This document shows, in pieces, positions 24,226 to 33,598 of a stretch of 64,000 nucleotides of DNA. Position 1 is the first letter of the stretch; every line of letters begins with the position of its first letter. The stretch is from Aquimonas sp041395245. GTDB taxonomy: Bacteria; Pseudomonadota; Gammaproteobacteria; Xanthomonadales; Xanthomonadaceae. Location of the stretch: positions 62,001 through 126,000 of the forward strand of contig JAWLAY010000005.1 in the NCBI GenBank assembly GCA_041395245.1. Direction: 5' to 3'. Position numbers and translations under genes: made by a program. A model generated the notes under the pieces. The model did not search any database, was not told the DNA's origin, and saw only the letters and a program-made list of their open reading frames with translations.

Positions 24226-26508
24226 ATGAGCAACCCAATTCCCGCGCGTATGCGCGGCCTCAATCGTGCGGAAATCTGCGACCAGAATTTCATCGAGTTT
24301 GTCCGCGACTGGCGCGGTGGTGTTCAAGCCGTGGCATCGATGGACGCCCCTGTCCTTCAGGGTAGTGCGTTGTCCGCGGTCGATTTTGACGAGTTGTTCC
24401 GTTCGCAGCTGATCAGTCGACATCTCGATTTGATGGCGCGTGTGTTGCGCGTGCAAAACAAGGTTTTCTACACGATCGGTTCCAGTGGCCACGAAGGAAA
24501 CGCGATGGTCGCCCGCGCGGCACGGCATACCGATCCGGCTTTCCTGCACTATCGTTCCGGCGGTTTCATGGCAGAGCGCTTCCGCAAACTGCCGGGTATG
24601 GATCCGATCATGGACTCCGCCCTGAGCTTTGCCGCAAGCAAGGATGATCCGGCCTCGGGTGGTCGTCACAAGGTGTGGGGATCGAAGCCATTGTGGGTGT
24701 TGCCGCAGACGTCGACGATCGCGAGTCACCTGCCGAAGGCGCTTGGCACGGCGATCGCCATCGAACAGGCCAAACGAATTGGCCATCGCCTGCCGATCCC
24801 CGCTGACAGCATTGCGATTTGTTCGTTTGGTGATGCCTCGAGCAACCATGCCACAGCGCAGACGGCCTTCAATGCGGCGGCGTGGACTGCCTACCAGCAA
24901 CTGCCTGCACCCGTTCTTTATGTCTGTGAGGACAACGGCATCGGCATTTCGGTGAAGACACCGCGTGATTGGATCACGGCCAACTTCCAGCAGCGGCGCG
25001 ACCTGGATTATTTCTACGCCGACGGGCTGGATCTGGCGAATGGTTGGGGTGATGTGGTTCGAGCGGTTGAACATTGCCGAACCACGCGACGACCGACATT
25101 CCTGCATCTGCGGACCACGCGGATCATGGGTCACGCGGGTACCGATTTCGAAATCGAATGGCGCTCGCTGGAAGAACTCGTTGCCGTCGAAGCGACGGAC
25201 CCGCTATTGAAGTCGGCGGACACCGCGCTGCGCTCTGGTCTGTACACGGCCGATAGCCTGCTTGCGCTCTACGAGTCGACTCGCAGGCGTTGCTTCGAGG
25301 CGGCTGAGGATGCGGATCGCCGCCCCCGTTTGACCTCACTCGCCGACGTCATGGCACCCTTGGCACCGTTTTCGCCAGCAGAAGTGGCCGCCGAAGCCAC
25401 ACGCGCGGACGATCAGGACAAGCGAATCCAGCTGTTTGGTGGCAAAGAAAAATTGCCGGAAAACCAAGCCCCCAAGCATCTGGCGATACAGATCAATCAG
25501 GCCTTGCATGATCTGATGATCAAGTATCCGGAGTCGCTGTTGTTTGGCGAGGACGTGGCGCAGAAGGGCGGCGTTTACACGGTGACGAAGGGCTTGTTCA
25601 AGGCGTTCAGCGGCAAGCGCGTTTTCAACACTCTGCTCGATGAAACCATGATCCTGGGCCTGGCTCAGGGTTACGCCAACATGGGGATGTTGCCAATTCC
25701 CGAGATTCAGTACCTGGCCTATTTCCACAACGCTTGCGATCAGATTCGTGGCGAGGCGGCCAGTCTGCAGTTCTTCTCGAATGGTCAGTATCGCAACCCG
25801 ATGGTGATGCGTGTGGCCTCCTTGGGCTACCAGCGCGGTTTTGGTGGGCATTTCCACAACGACAACTCGATCACCGCGCTACGTGATATCCCAGGCCTGG
25901 TTGTGGTATGCCCATCGCGCGGCGATGACGCCGCGATGATGTTGCGAACGCTGATGGCGATGGCGAAGGTGGACGGTCGAGTCAGTGCGTTCCTCGAGCC
26001 GATCGCGCTCTACATGACGAAAGATCTCCATGCCGCGGGTGATGGTGGCTGGCTGACGACCTATCCATCTCCCGATCAGGCGATTCCATTCGGGGAAGGG
26101 CGGATCTACGCGCCCGAGGACGACGGTTCCGGTGATGATCTGGTGGTCTTTACGTTCGGTAACGCCGTGCCCATGTGTCTGCGCGCACAGCGTGCGTGGA
26201 AGGAAAAGCTGGGCTGGAGCGTGCGTGTGATCGACCTGCGTTGGTTGCAGCCGTTGAATGAGTCCTTCATTGCCGAGCAGTCAAAGTCGGCCAAACGCAT
26301 CCTTGTGGTCGATGAGGGACGGCGGTCGGCGGGCGTTGGTGAGGGCATCATCACCGCCATTGTCGAGGCGGGTTGTGGCGCGACGCCGCTGGTGCGTGTG
26401 GTTGGCGCTGATACCTTCACACCCTTGGCGGGAGCGGCATTCCTGGTGTTGCCTGGCGACGAGGAGATCATCGCTGCGGGTATGCGGATGGCGGAACAGG
26501 CGCACTGA
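24226..26508 (+). CDS. 2-oxoacid (branched-chain type) dehydrogenase E1, fused alpha and beta subunits
   Basis: This 760-residue protein joins both halves of a heterotetrameric-type E1. Residues about 1-400 are alpha-like: IGSSGHEGNAMVARAARHTD and the thiamine-diphosphate motif GDASSNHATAQTAFNAAA at about 202-219. Residues about 420-760 are beta-like: LLFGEDVAQKGGVYTVTKGL, LDETMILGLAQGYANMG and a C-terminal transketolase domain (LRWLQPLN). It should decarboxylate a 2-oxoacid and pass the acyl group to a lipoyl E2, but no E2 or E3 gene adjoins it. ATG 24226 begins the conserved part; the upstream 34 codons are rejected. The substrate is uncertain. Confidence 0.85.
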   Translation: MSNPIPARMRGLNRAEICDQNFIEFVRDWRGGVQAVASMDAPVLQGSALSAVDFDELFRSQLISRHLDLMARVLRVQNKVFYTIGSSGHEGNAMVARAARHTDPAFLHYRSGGFMAERFRKLPGMDPIMDSALSFAASKDDPASGGRHKVWGSKPLWVLPQTSTIASHLPKALGTAIAIEQAKRIGHRLPIPADSIAICSFGDASSNHATAQTAFNAAAWTAYQQLPAPVLYVCEDNGIGISVKTPRDWITANFQQRRDLDYFYADGLDLANGWGDVVRAVEHCRTTRRPTFLHLRTTRIMGHAGTDFEIEWRSLEELVAVEATDPLLKSADTALRSGLYTADSLLALYESTRRRCFEAAEDADRRPRLTSLADVMAPLAPFSPAEVAAEATRADDQDKRIQLFGGKEKLPENQAPKHLAIQINQALHDLMIKYPESLLFGEDVAQKGGVYTVTKGLFKAFSGKRVFNTLLDETMILGLAQGYANMGMLPIPEIQYLAYFHNACDQIRGEAASLQFFSNGQYRNPMVMRVASLGYQRGFGGHFHNDNSITALRDIPGLVVVCPSRGDDAAMMLRTLMAMAKVDGRVSAFLEPIALYMTKDLHAAGDGGWLTTYPSPDQAIPFGEGRIYAPEDDGSGDDLVVFTFGNAVPMCLRAQRAWKEKLGWSVRVIDLRWLQPLNESFIAEQSKSAKRILVVDEGRRSAGVGEGIITAIVEAGCGATPLVRVVGADTFTPLAGAAFLVLPGDEEIIAAGMRMAEQAH

Positions 26509-26631
26509 CCGGCGGCGATACCCAGTGCTTGACGTGGCGGTGACCTGAGTCAACCATGGCGACTCAGTCGCCGACTGTCACGCATGTAAAAAATTGGCGT
26601 CAGGGTTGCCATTCAAGGCGAGGGCATTGGC

Positions 26632-27249
26632 ATGGAAGAGCACCGGCAGCGACAGCGAATTCTGCGGCGGCGTGGTCAGTGGACCTTTTTCCGCCAGTGG
26701 TTGCGCAATCCTTTGGCGGTTGCAGCCATTTCGCCGTCCAGCCCTCAACTGGCCAAACGAATGATTGCCGAGTTGCCGCATGCGGCCAAGCGCGTGATTG
26801 AACTTGGCGGCGGTACCGGTGTTTTCACTGAGGCTCTGTTGGCGCATGGCATTCGACCGCAGGACCTGCTGGTAATCGAACTCAACGAGGAGTTGCATCA
26901 ACACTTGAAGTTGCGGTTCCCCTATGCGCATGTCGCGTGTTCGGACGCGCGGGAACTCTGCGCGGCCAGTGAGTCGACGGGCTACAGTGCGGGTGGGCCC
27001 GCAGACGCTGTGATATCAGGGCTGGGACTGCTGTCAATGTCGCGTGCGACGCAGCAGGCAATCGTGTCTGCTGCGTTTGACTGCCTCAGTCCGCACGGGC
27101 GATTGATCCAGTTCACCTATGGGCCGTCCTGTCCCGTGTCCCGCGAGGTATTGTCCGCGCTTGGCCTGCAAGCACGACGTGCCAAGATGGCGTGGTGGAA
27201 TGTGCCACCCGCAACGGTGTATGTGATCACGAAACGGGCGCATCCCTGA
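26632..27249 (+). CDS. SAM-dependent methyltransferase, phospholipid/rRNA-adenine methyltransferase-like
   Basis: The 205-residue soluble protein has the class I methyltransferase glycine-rich motif RVIELGGGTGVFTEALL at about residues 54-70 and an acidic second strand (LVIELNEELHQHL). The start FFRQWLRNPLAVAAISPSS and the SRATQQAIVSAAFDCLSPHG region resemble proteins annotated as phosphatidylethanolamine N-methyltransferase PmtA-like. The psd gene elsewhere in the window makes the possible substrate, but there is no genetic link. The true substrate is not shown by sequence. An intrinsic terminator lies 128 bp downstream. Confidence 0.7.
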   Translation: MEEHRQRQRILRRRGQWTFFRQWLRNPLAVAAISPSSPQLAKRMIAELPHAAKRVIELGGGTGVFTEALLAHGIRPQDLLVIELNEELHQHLKLRFPYAHVACSDARELCAASESTGYSAGGPADAVISGLGLLSMSRATQQAIVSAAFDCLSPHGRLIQFTYGPSCPVSREVLSALGLQARRAKMAWWNVPPATVYVITKRAHP

Positions 27250-27376
27250 TCACGACGTGTGTCGTGCGGTTTCGATGACCGCCCGGGTGGTTTTTGGTCG
27301 CTGAGGCTTCGCTGGATGTCACGGCGTTCGCTGCCTCGCGGTGATGGTGCTTCCGGCACGTTCCTAGTCCCGTAAC

Positions 27377-27412
27377 GAACAATCCCCGCCTGGGCGGGGA
27401 TTGTTCTTTTTT
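27377..27412 (+). terminator. Intrinsic terminator
   Basis: The stem GAACAATCCCCGC pairs with GCGGGGATTGTTC around a 4-nt loop, followed by a six-T run on the plus strand. It lies between the convergent methyltransferase and the large surface-protein gene. Confidence 0.9.
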
Positions 27413-27430
27413 GCGCCGATCTGACTAGGA

Positions 27431-30400
27431 TCAGTCGCGACGACGCCAGATACTCCAACCGATCAACAGCATCAATGCCAAAAGAGCGTAACCGTTGTTG
27501 CTGGGAACACGGATGGTCACCGGCGGCGGAGGTGGCGGTGCCGTCTGGACCGTGACACTGGCGGGATCGGCATCGTCCTCGTCGTTGCCAGCATTGTCGA
27601 TCTCATCATCAACCACTGGGCCGTCGTTGTTTGGATCGGTATCCGGGTCGGAGTCGATGTCGTTGCCAGGTTGTCCGCTGCTGTCGTTGGCGAGGGCGAT
27701 TTCGGCGGTGTTGACGAGTTGGCCGGTGGCGTCGCTGTCGACGGTGGCGAACAGGCTGACGGTGGTGGAGGCACCGGCGGCCAGTGGGCCCGCGATCACG
27801 CGTTGGGCGGCGTTGGTCGGGACGCTGGTCCAGTTGGCGTCGGCCAGGGTCAGGCCGTCCGGCAGGGTGTCGTGAACCAAGATGTTGCTGGCGGCTTCGG
27901 TGCCCTGGTTGAACACGGTGATGACGAATTCAACGGTGTCGCCGGGGGCCACGGTGCTGGCTTGGCCGGAGGCGAGTTGTTTGCGCAGGGCAAGGTCGAA
28001 GTTGCGCAGCAGGCCGAAGTCGACGCTGAGGTTGCTGTTGGCGTCGCTGTCGCCGTCGTTGGTCGGTTCGTCATTGGCCACTAGGGTGACGCTGCGGCTG
28101 CGGATGACGCCGCTGAGGCCGTTGCCGTTGTCGTCGTTGTCGGCGTCGTTGTCGGGGTCGACGGCAGGTTCGCTGCTGCCGGTGGCGACGTAGGGCAGGC
28201 CGCTGCCGGTGCTGCCGAGGAAGTTCGCCGGGGCGGTGATTTCGACCAGGTAGGTGCCTTCCGCCAAGCCGACAAAGCTGTAGATGCCGCTGGCATTGGT
28301 GCTGGTGGTCTGTAGGGCGGCGCCGTCGGCGATGTTGTCGTCGTTGGCGTCGGCAAACAGGCGAACCGGCACGCCGTTGATGCCGGGTTCACCGCTGTCG
28401 ACGAGGCCGTTGTTGTTGCGGTCTTCCCATACCAGATTGCCGAGGCTGAGCAGCGGGTCGCCGATGCTGACGAGGTAGTCTTCGACTTCACCGTCGCTGG
28501 CTTCGCCCACCGGGCTGGCCACGGCGCTGCTGCCGATGCGGCAGCGGGCGTAGGTGCTGCCAGTGGTGGCGCTGGCCGGGACGTTGACGTTGGCATTGGT
28601 GCTGGCGTTGCTGCCGAGCGTGAGGGCGCTGATGGCTTGTTCACCGGCATCGGCAAAATCGCCGTCAACGTTGTAGTCGATCCAGCAGCTGACGCTGCCG
28701 CCGGTGCTGCCGGTGGTCAGGCCGATCTGCGCGGTTTCGCCCGCCGTCAGGCTGGGGAAGGTGACGCCGTCTTCGTCATCGCCATTGCTGTCGTCGCCAT
28801 TGGCACCCGCGGTGGGTTGACCATCGGTTTCGGCATCAATCGTGGCGCCCAGTTGCGGGTTGTTGCTGGCGAGGATGATGTGGGCGGCATTGCCCGTGGC
28901 GATCACCGTGCCGTAGCTGGCCGGGGCGTCACCGAAGTCACGGCGTTGCGCAATGTTGACCACATAGTCTTCGACTTCGCCGTTGGCGGCTTCGCCATCG
29001 AAGATCGCCACGGCGTTGCTGCTGATGCGGCAGCGGGCGTAGCTGCTGCCTTCGGCGGCGCTGGCGGGCACGCTGACGTTGACGTTCTGGGTCGCCGAGC
29101 CGCCCAGGTTCAGGCCGCTGATGGCCAGTTCGCCGGCGTCGGCGAAGTCGCCATCGGCGTTGTAGTCGATCCAGCAGCTCACCAAGCCTCCGGTTGGGCC
29201 GGTGCTGAGTGCGATGCTGGCCGTCAAACCCGGATTCAGGGTCGGGATGACCACGCCATCCTCGTCATCGCCATTGCCGTCGTCGCCATTGGCAGCGGCG
29301 TTGGGTTGGCCATCGGCTTCGGCATCAATCGTCGCACCGAGCTGCGGATTGTTGCTGGGCAGGATGATGTGGCGGGCGCCGTTGTTGGCGAGCAGGGTGG
29401 CGTAGCTGACCGGGGCATCACCGAAGTCGAATTGCTGCGCACCGATGCCGACCACATAGTCTTCGACTTCGCCATCGCTGGCTTCGCCGGTCGGACTGAG
29501 GACCGTGCTGTTGGCGATGCGGCAACGCGCATAGGTGTTGCCCGAGGTCGCACCCGCCGGGACGTTGATGCTGAGGTTGGCACTGCCGACGGTCAGCGGC
29601 TGGCCGCTGATCGGGTTTTCACCGGCATCGGCAAAATCGCCATCGGCGTTGTAGTCGATCCAGCAGCTCAGGCTGCCACCGGTCGGCGTGCTGACCGCGA
29701 CCTGCGCACTCTGACCGGCGGTCAGGGTCGGGAACGTGACGCCATCCTCGTCATCGCCATTGCTGTCGTCGCCGTTGGCCGCGGCATTGGGCTGGCCATC
29801 CAGCTCGGCATCAATCGTCGCACCCAACTGCGGATTGCCGCTGGGCAGGATGATGTGGCGAGCGCCGTCGTTGGCGAGCACGGTGCCGTAGCTGGCCGGG
29901 GCATCGCCGAAGTCACGGCGATCACCGACCGTGATCACGTAGTCCTCGATTTCGCCGTTACCGCCAAAACCGCTGCCGCCAAGGCAAGCGCTGGTGGTGA
30001 AGCGGAAGCGACCATAGCGTGTGCCGACCGCCGTCAACGGCGTTGCGCCGAAATTCAGGGTGGCCGCGACGTTGTTGCTGCTGCCCGCCACCGTGGTGGT
30101 GGTCGATTCGCTCGCATCGTCGAAATCGCCGTCGCCGTTCCAGTCGATGTAGCCGCACAGATTGGCGGTACTGCCCAACAGGTTGGTGGCCTGGAAGCGC
30201 AACACCGCATTGCTGCCGGCAATCTGGTTCAGATCGAGCGGGTTGAGGCCGTCTTCGTCATCGCTGCCAGCCAGGTCATCGCCATTGGCGGCTGCTGATG
30301 AAACGCCATCAACATCGACATCCACACTGGCACCCAGGAACACCAGATTCTGTGTATCGGTGACTTCGTGCCAAGCGCCGTTGTCCGCGTAGAGCGTGGC

Positions 30401-33292
30401 GTAGTTGCCCGCGCCCACGCCCGCGCCGGTATCCGGCAGATCGCCAAAGTCGGCACGGCGGATCACACCTTGATAGTCCTCGACCTCGCCATCGCTGGCC
30501 ACACCCACCGGCGAACAGGGCGCAGGGTCGGTGGACAAACGGAAACGCGCGAAGACGAAACCGCCCGAAGTGATTGGTGGTGTGAAACTCAGGTTGACCG
30601 CGCCCACGGTACCGGTCGGCACCGCCGCCGACACCGACTCACCGGCATCGGCGAAGTCTCCGTCCGCGTTGGCATCCAGGAAGCCGCACAGCAGCGCCGC
30701 GCTACCCGTGGTGTTGGTCACCGTCACCGGCACCGTGTTGCTCATTCCGGCGATCAGATTGCCAATCACGAAGGAACTGACGCCTTCTTCGTCATCGGGC
30801 ACCGAGTTGAGATCATCGCCCAGCGCAGAACCCTCGGGCTGACCATCGAGTTCCGCATCGATCACCGCACCGATCTGCAAGCCACTGACGATCGTGTGGC
30901 GCGGACCATTGCTGGCGACCAGCGTGCCATACAGGTCCGGCAGATCGCCGAAGTCCAGATTCGAGAAACCGAAATCGATGTTGTGATCATTCTGGCCCGG
31001 CAGACCCACGCTGTAGGCCGCCGCGATCACCGTCCCCACACTCGGCACCGCCTGGCTCACGCCATCCGAATCCCGCCCATCACCGCCCGCACTGGCATCG
31101 GCATTGGCCGTCACCGCGCGATAACCGACCAGGGCACCTGGGCCGGAGAAATTGCTCGCATCCACCACCACGAACACATTCTGCGCAAACGGATCGGGCG
31201 CAATCACGTCGGCGTCGGTCGCAGACGGATCACTCGCACCCCGGCTGAAGTTGACGATCCAGTTACCGAACGCATCCGTCGTGGTGCGTGCCAACTGAAC
31301 ACCGCTCGCGTCGTAGACCGTCAAGGTCACGCCCGCGACGGCCGTATCGCCACTGTCCTGAATGCTGTTGCCATTCCGATCAATGAATACCCGGTTGCCA
31401 ATCTGCAGTGGCGCGGGGTCACAGATGATTTCGACGTCACCGACACTGGAGGCCTTGCCGAACGTGCCGACTTCATTGACACCAAAGGTCATGAAGTGCC
31501 TTACACGGCTGCCATCACTGCCCGACATCCAGATCAGTCCGCCCGACAACCACGACTCCGAGAAGTGTTCAGTCACGCCATCGGGGCTCCGCACGGTGCC
31601 GAAGGCCGGTGCGGGGTCCATCACGTTGAACAGGAACTCGTTTGTGCCGGGGATGTGTGCGACATGGCCCAGGGTAATTTCGCTGTGCAGCGGTTGTCCG
31701 GGGAAGTTCGGCGCCAGCGGATAGGATTCGGAGTTGAAGAACTCGTCACCCGTTGCGCCGGGTGTGAAGGTCCAGGCATTCACTCCCGCGGGGGCGAGCA
31801 CCAGGGCGTCACCGGCGGCGACGCCTTCGAAATTGCCCCAGGTCGATGCGCCCTGATCGTTGCCGAACTGATCACCGCCGCGATCACTGATGCCGATGAC
31901 CATGCGGCCGTCCTCGGCGATTTCCATGTCGCTCAGCCAGGGCTGCGGGTAGTAGGCTTGATCGTAGACGACGTTTTCACCAGGCGGGTGTGGTGGGTCG
32001 CCGGCCGGTTGTACCGGCGTCCACGGCAGCCATTCTGCTGGGGTTTCCACACCCACGACCGCGCCGTCGTAGCCACGTGTGGTCCATTCGCGGGGATAGT
32101 CCAGCGGAATGCTGGCTACCGGTACATATCCCGCGCCAAGATCGGCAAAAACAAAGCCTTCCAGATCAGTGGTGAGCTGCGAGGATTCCGCCGTACAGGT
32201 CACGCCGATGTAGAGCTCGCCATCGTGTTCCTTGGCGAAGCCGACCACGTAGTCGTTATCGTCTCCGTTCGGGTCGCCAGCGCCATCGTCGTCCAGTCCG
32301 CAGGCACTGCGCGCCTCGGTACCGATGTCGATGGTGGTGTGGGCACCTGCGCTGATACTGCTGCCCGCTACGTTGACGTCTACCACATAGATCAAGCGGT
32401 CAAACAGGTTGGCGGCATAGAGCTTGGTCTGGTCTTCGGAAAGTTCCAGATTGCCCCAGCCCGACTTGCCGACGTAGTCCCAGAATCCAACGTCATTCAG
32501 CAGGGCGGTGTAGTCGTGTCCATCACTGCCCGCATCCGCACTGAAGAACAGCGAAGGCGCAGCGGCGCCTTCCAGCGGCACCAGCCAGATTCCATCCGGA
32601 CCCGTGTCATCGGGTGTGCCCGGGCCGCCCAGACGATAGCCCGAGTGACGGCGCGCGTAGTTGCCCGCGAGGACCGAGTTGGTGCGGCGATGGTGCGCGT
32701 AGCTGCGCGTCGGACCGGTTTGATCGAAGGTGGCGTTGAAGTTGACGGTGTAGTCCTGATACGAAACGCCGTTGTTGTTGGTCAGGTTGGTGCTGCCAAC
32801 GTCGTAATCGAAGCTGCGAATGGTCGGCAGCGGGTTGCCTGAGGGCTGTCCGCCAATGAACACACTGGTCACGATCTGTGGCGAAGGACCGCAATACTGG
32901 CTGGGGTTGTTGAGTGCCAGATTGGCTACATCGCCCGTATTGACGAAGGCGACGGCGGTACCCGCGGCTGATGCACCGCTGCGAACACCTGGCTCAAGCC
33001 CATCGGGAATCGCATTGAATTCGAGACGCCAGTCGGTCCCGCTGCAGGCGGTGCTATCGACGGAATAGAAACCACTGGCATTGCTGGTGGCGAGTGCCGA
33101 GCAGGCGCCACCCGCATCGAACAACTGAGCAGCGACCGCGCCAACACCCGGCTCGGTGGCATCCTTCACGCCATCTGCATCGAAGTCGCGGAATACGGTG
33201 CCGGTGATCGCCGGGCTGCCGCCCGGTGCGGCCCACACCAGCGCCGACGCGCAGGCGAACGCCAAGGCTGTCCATCGCAAACTCAGTCTCAT
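27431..33292 (-). CDS. Very large secreted protein with SdrD_B, GEVED and DUF11 domains and an IPTL-CTERM-like tail
   Basis: The 1953-residue protein starts at ATG 33292 with a signal peptide (MRLSLRWTALAFACASALVWA). In order: an SdrD_B-like domain (about 26-90); a Trp/Tyr/Asp-rich region of about 500 residues that may be a propeller; a second SdrD_B (about 630-715, IGNRVFIDRNGNSIQD); five GEVED repeats (about 775-1610, each starting DFGD and ending (D/N)GE(V/I)EDY); a third SdrD_B (about 1611-1690); a DUF11 domain (about 1760-1860, VEFVITVFNQGTEAAS). A helical tail VPSNNGYALLALMLLIGWS then IWRRRD (about 1924-1953) fits IPTL-CTERM sorting signals, which predicts transient anchoring and processing. 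It is acidic and Asp/Asn/Gly-rich, suggesting calcium binding. Function is unknown; adhesion or matrix structure is a guess. Confidence 0.88.
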   Translation of the reverse strand: MRLSLRWTALAFACASALVWAAPGGSPAITGTVFRDFDADGVKDATEPGVGAVAAQLFDAGGACSALATSNASGFYSVDSTACSGTDWRLEFNAIPDGLEPGVRSGASAAGTAVAFVNTGDVANLALNNPSQYCGPSPQIVTSVFIGGQPSGNPLPTIRSFDYDVGSTNLTNNNGVSYQDYTVNFNATFDQTGPTRSYAHHRRTNSVLAGNYARRHSGYRLGGPGTPDDTGPDGIWLVPLEGAAAPSLFFSADAGSDGHDYTALLNDVGFWDYVGKSGWGNLELSEDQTKLYAANLFDRLIYVVDVNVAGSSISAGAHTTIDIGTEARSACGLDDDGAGDPNGDDNDYVVGFAKEHDGELYIGVTCTAESSQLTTDLEGFVFADLGAGYVPVASIPLDYPREWTTRGYDGAVVGVETPAEWLPWTPVQPAGDPPHPPGENVVYDQAYYPQPWLSDMEIAEDGRMVIGISDRGGDQFGNDQGASTWGNFEGVAAGDALVLAPAGVNAWTFTPGATGDEFFNSESYPLAPNFPGQPLHSEITLGHVAHIPGTNEFLFNVMDPAPAFGTVRSPDGVTEHFSESWLSGGLIWMSGSDGSRVRHFMTFGVNEVGTFGKASSVGDVEIICDPAPLQIGNRVFIDRNGNSIQDSGDTAVAGVTLTVYDASGVQLARTTTDAFGNWIVNFSRGASDPSATDADVIAPDPFAQNVFVVVDASNFSGPGALVGYRAVTANADASAGGDGRDSDGVSQAVPSVGTVIAAAYSVGLPGQNDHNIDFGFSNLDFGDLPDLYGTLVASNGPRHTIVSGLQIGAVIDAELDGQPEGSALGDDLNSVPDDEEGVSSFVIGNLIAGMSNTVPVTVTNTTGSAALLCGFLDANADGDFADAGESVSAAVPTGTVGAVNLSFTPPITSGGFVFARFRLSTDPAPCSPVGVASDGEVEDYQGVIRRADFGDLPDTGAGVGAGNYATLYADNGAWHEVTDTQNLVFLGASVDVDVDGVSSAAANGDDLAGSDDEDGLNPLDLNQIAGSNAVLRFQATNLLGSTANLCGYIDWNGDGDFDDASESTTTTVAGSSNNVAATLNFGATPLTAVGTRYGRFRFTTSACLGGSGFGGNGEIEDYVITVGDRRDFGDAPASYGTVLANDGARHIILPSGNPQLGATIDAELDGQPNAAANGDDSNGDDEDGVTFPTLTAGQSAQVAVSTPTGGSLSCWIDYNADGDFADAGENPISGQPLTVGSANLSINVPAGATSGNTYARCRIANSTVLSPTGEASDGEVEDYVVGIGAQQFDFGDAPVSYATLLANNGARHIILPSNNPQLGATIDAEADGQPNAAANGDDGNGDDEDGVVIPTLNPGLTASIALSTGPTGGLVSCWIDYNADGDFADAGELAISGLNLGGSATQNVNVSVPASAAEGSSYARCRISSNAVAIFDGEAANGEVEDYVVNIAQRRDFGDAPASYGTVIATGNAAHIILASNNPQLGATIDAETDGQPTAGANGDDSNGDDEDGVTFPSLTAGETAQIGLTTGSTGGSVSCWIDYNVDGDFADAGEQAISALTLGSNASTNANVNVPASATTGSTYARCRIGSSAVASPVGEASDGEVEDYLVSIGDPLLSLGNLVWEDRNNNGLVDSGEPGINGVPVRLFADANDDNIADGAALQTTSTNASGIYSFVGLAEGTYLVEITAPANFLGSTGSGLPYVATGSSEPAVDPDNDADNDDNGNGLSGVIRSRSVTLVANDEPTNDGDSDANSNLSVDFGLLRNFDLALRKQLASGQASTVAPGDTVEFVITVFNQGTEAASNILVHDTLPDGLTLADANWTSVPTNAAQRVIAGPLAAGASTTVSLFATVDSDATGQLVNTAEIALANDSSGQPGNDIDSDPDTDPNNDGPVVDDEIDNAGNDEDDADPASVTVQTAPPPPPPVTIRVPSNNGYALLALMLLIGWSIWRRRD
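28466..29930 (-). repeat. Three tandem ~486-489 bp repeats inside the surface-protein gene
   Basis: The blocks encoding GEVED repeats 3-5 are near-copies at DNA level. The landmark TCGTCATCGCCATTG recurs at about 28773, 29262 and 29748 (spacings 489 and 486 bp), with long shared stretches around it. GEVED repeats 1 and 2 upstream are more diverged. High DNA similarity suggests recent amplification or homogenisation, so repeat number may vary between strains. Confidence 0.85.
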
Positions 33293-33598
33293 AGGTTTTC
33301 CCCGGGGCAAGTGAAACAGGATGGCGCGGCTGGACACACACCAAGCGAATTGGCACTGTGATCCAGTTCGCAGCATTTTGAGAGACGATCCACCTTGCGC
33401 GCAAATCTTTGTGTGTGTCATTTCGTGACCACAGGTTGAGGCTGGGCAGATTGCGGCGTTGTTGGGGTGGCTATCGTCGGAAAGTGACGCGGCCTGTCAT
33501 GTTGATCAAGGGGCGACTCCCTCTCGCAGTCCGCTAGAGTGTTGCATCCGGTGAACGAATGTCGTCACGGGGTGATCGGACCATGGCGGAGATTTGGG
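33293..33598. other. Divergent intergenic region without a gene
   Basis: About 306 bp separate the surface-protein gene (minus) from the small anchored protein (plus). Open frames that run in from either side have no plausible start or protein features. Promoters for both genes must lie here, but I see no convincing operator, riboswitch or repeat. Confidence 0.5.

Noticed and set aside
28637..32842. Long plus-strand open frames (553 and 824 residues) opposite the surface-protein gene
   Set aside because: They are antisense shadows of the highly biased, Asp/Gly-rich GEVED gene. They show no signal, motif or Shine-Dalgarno, and the minus frame has clear domain structure.
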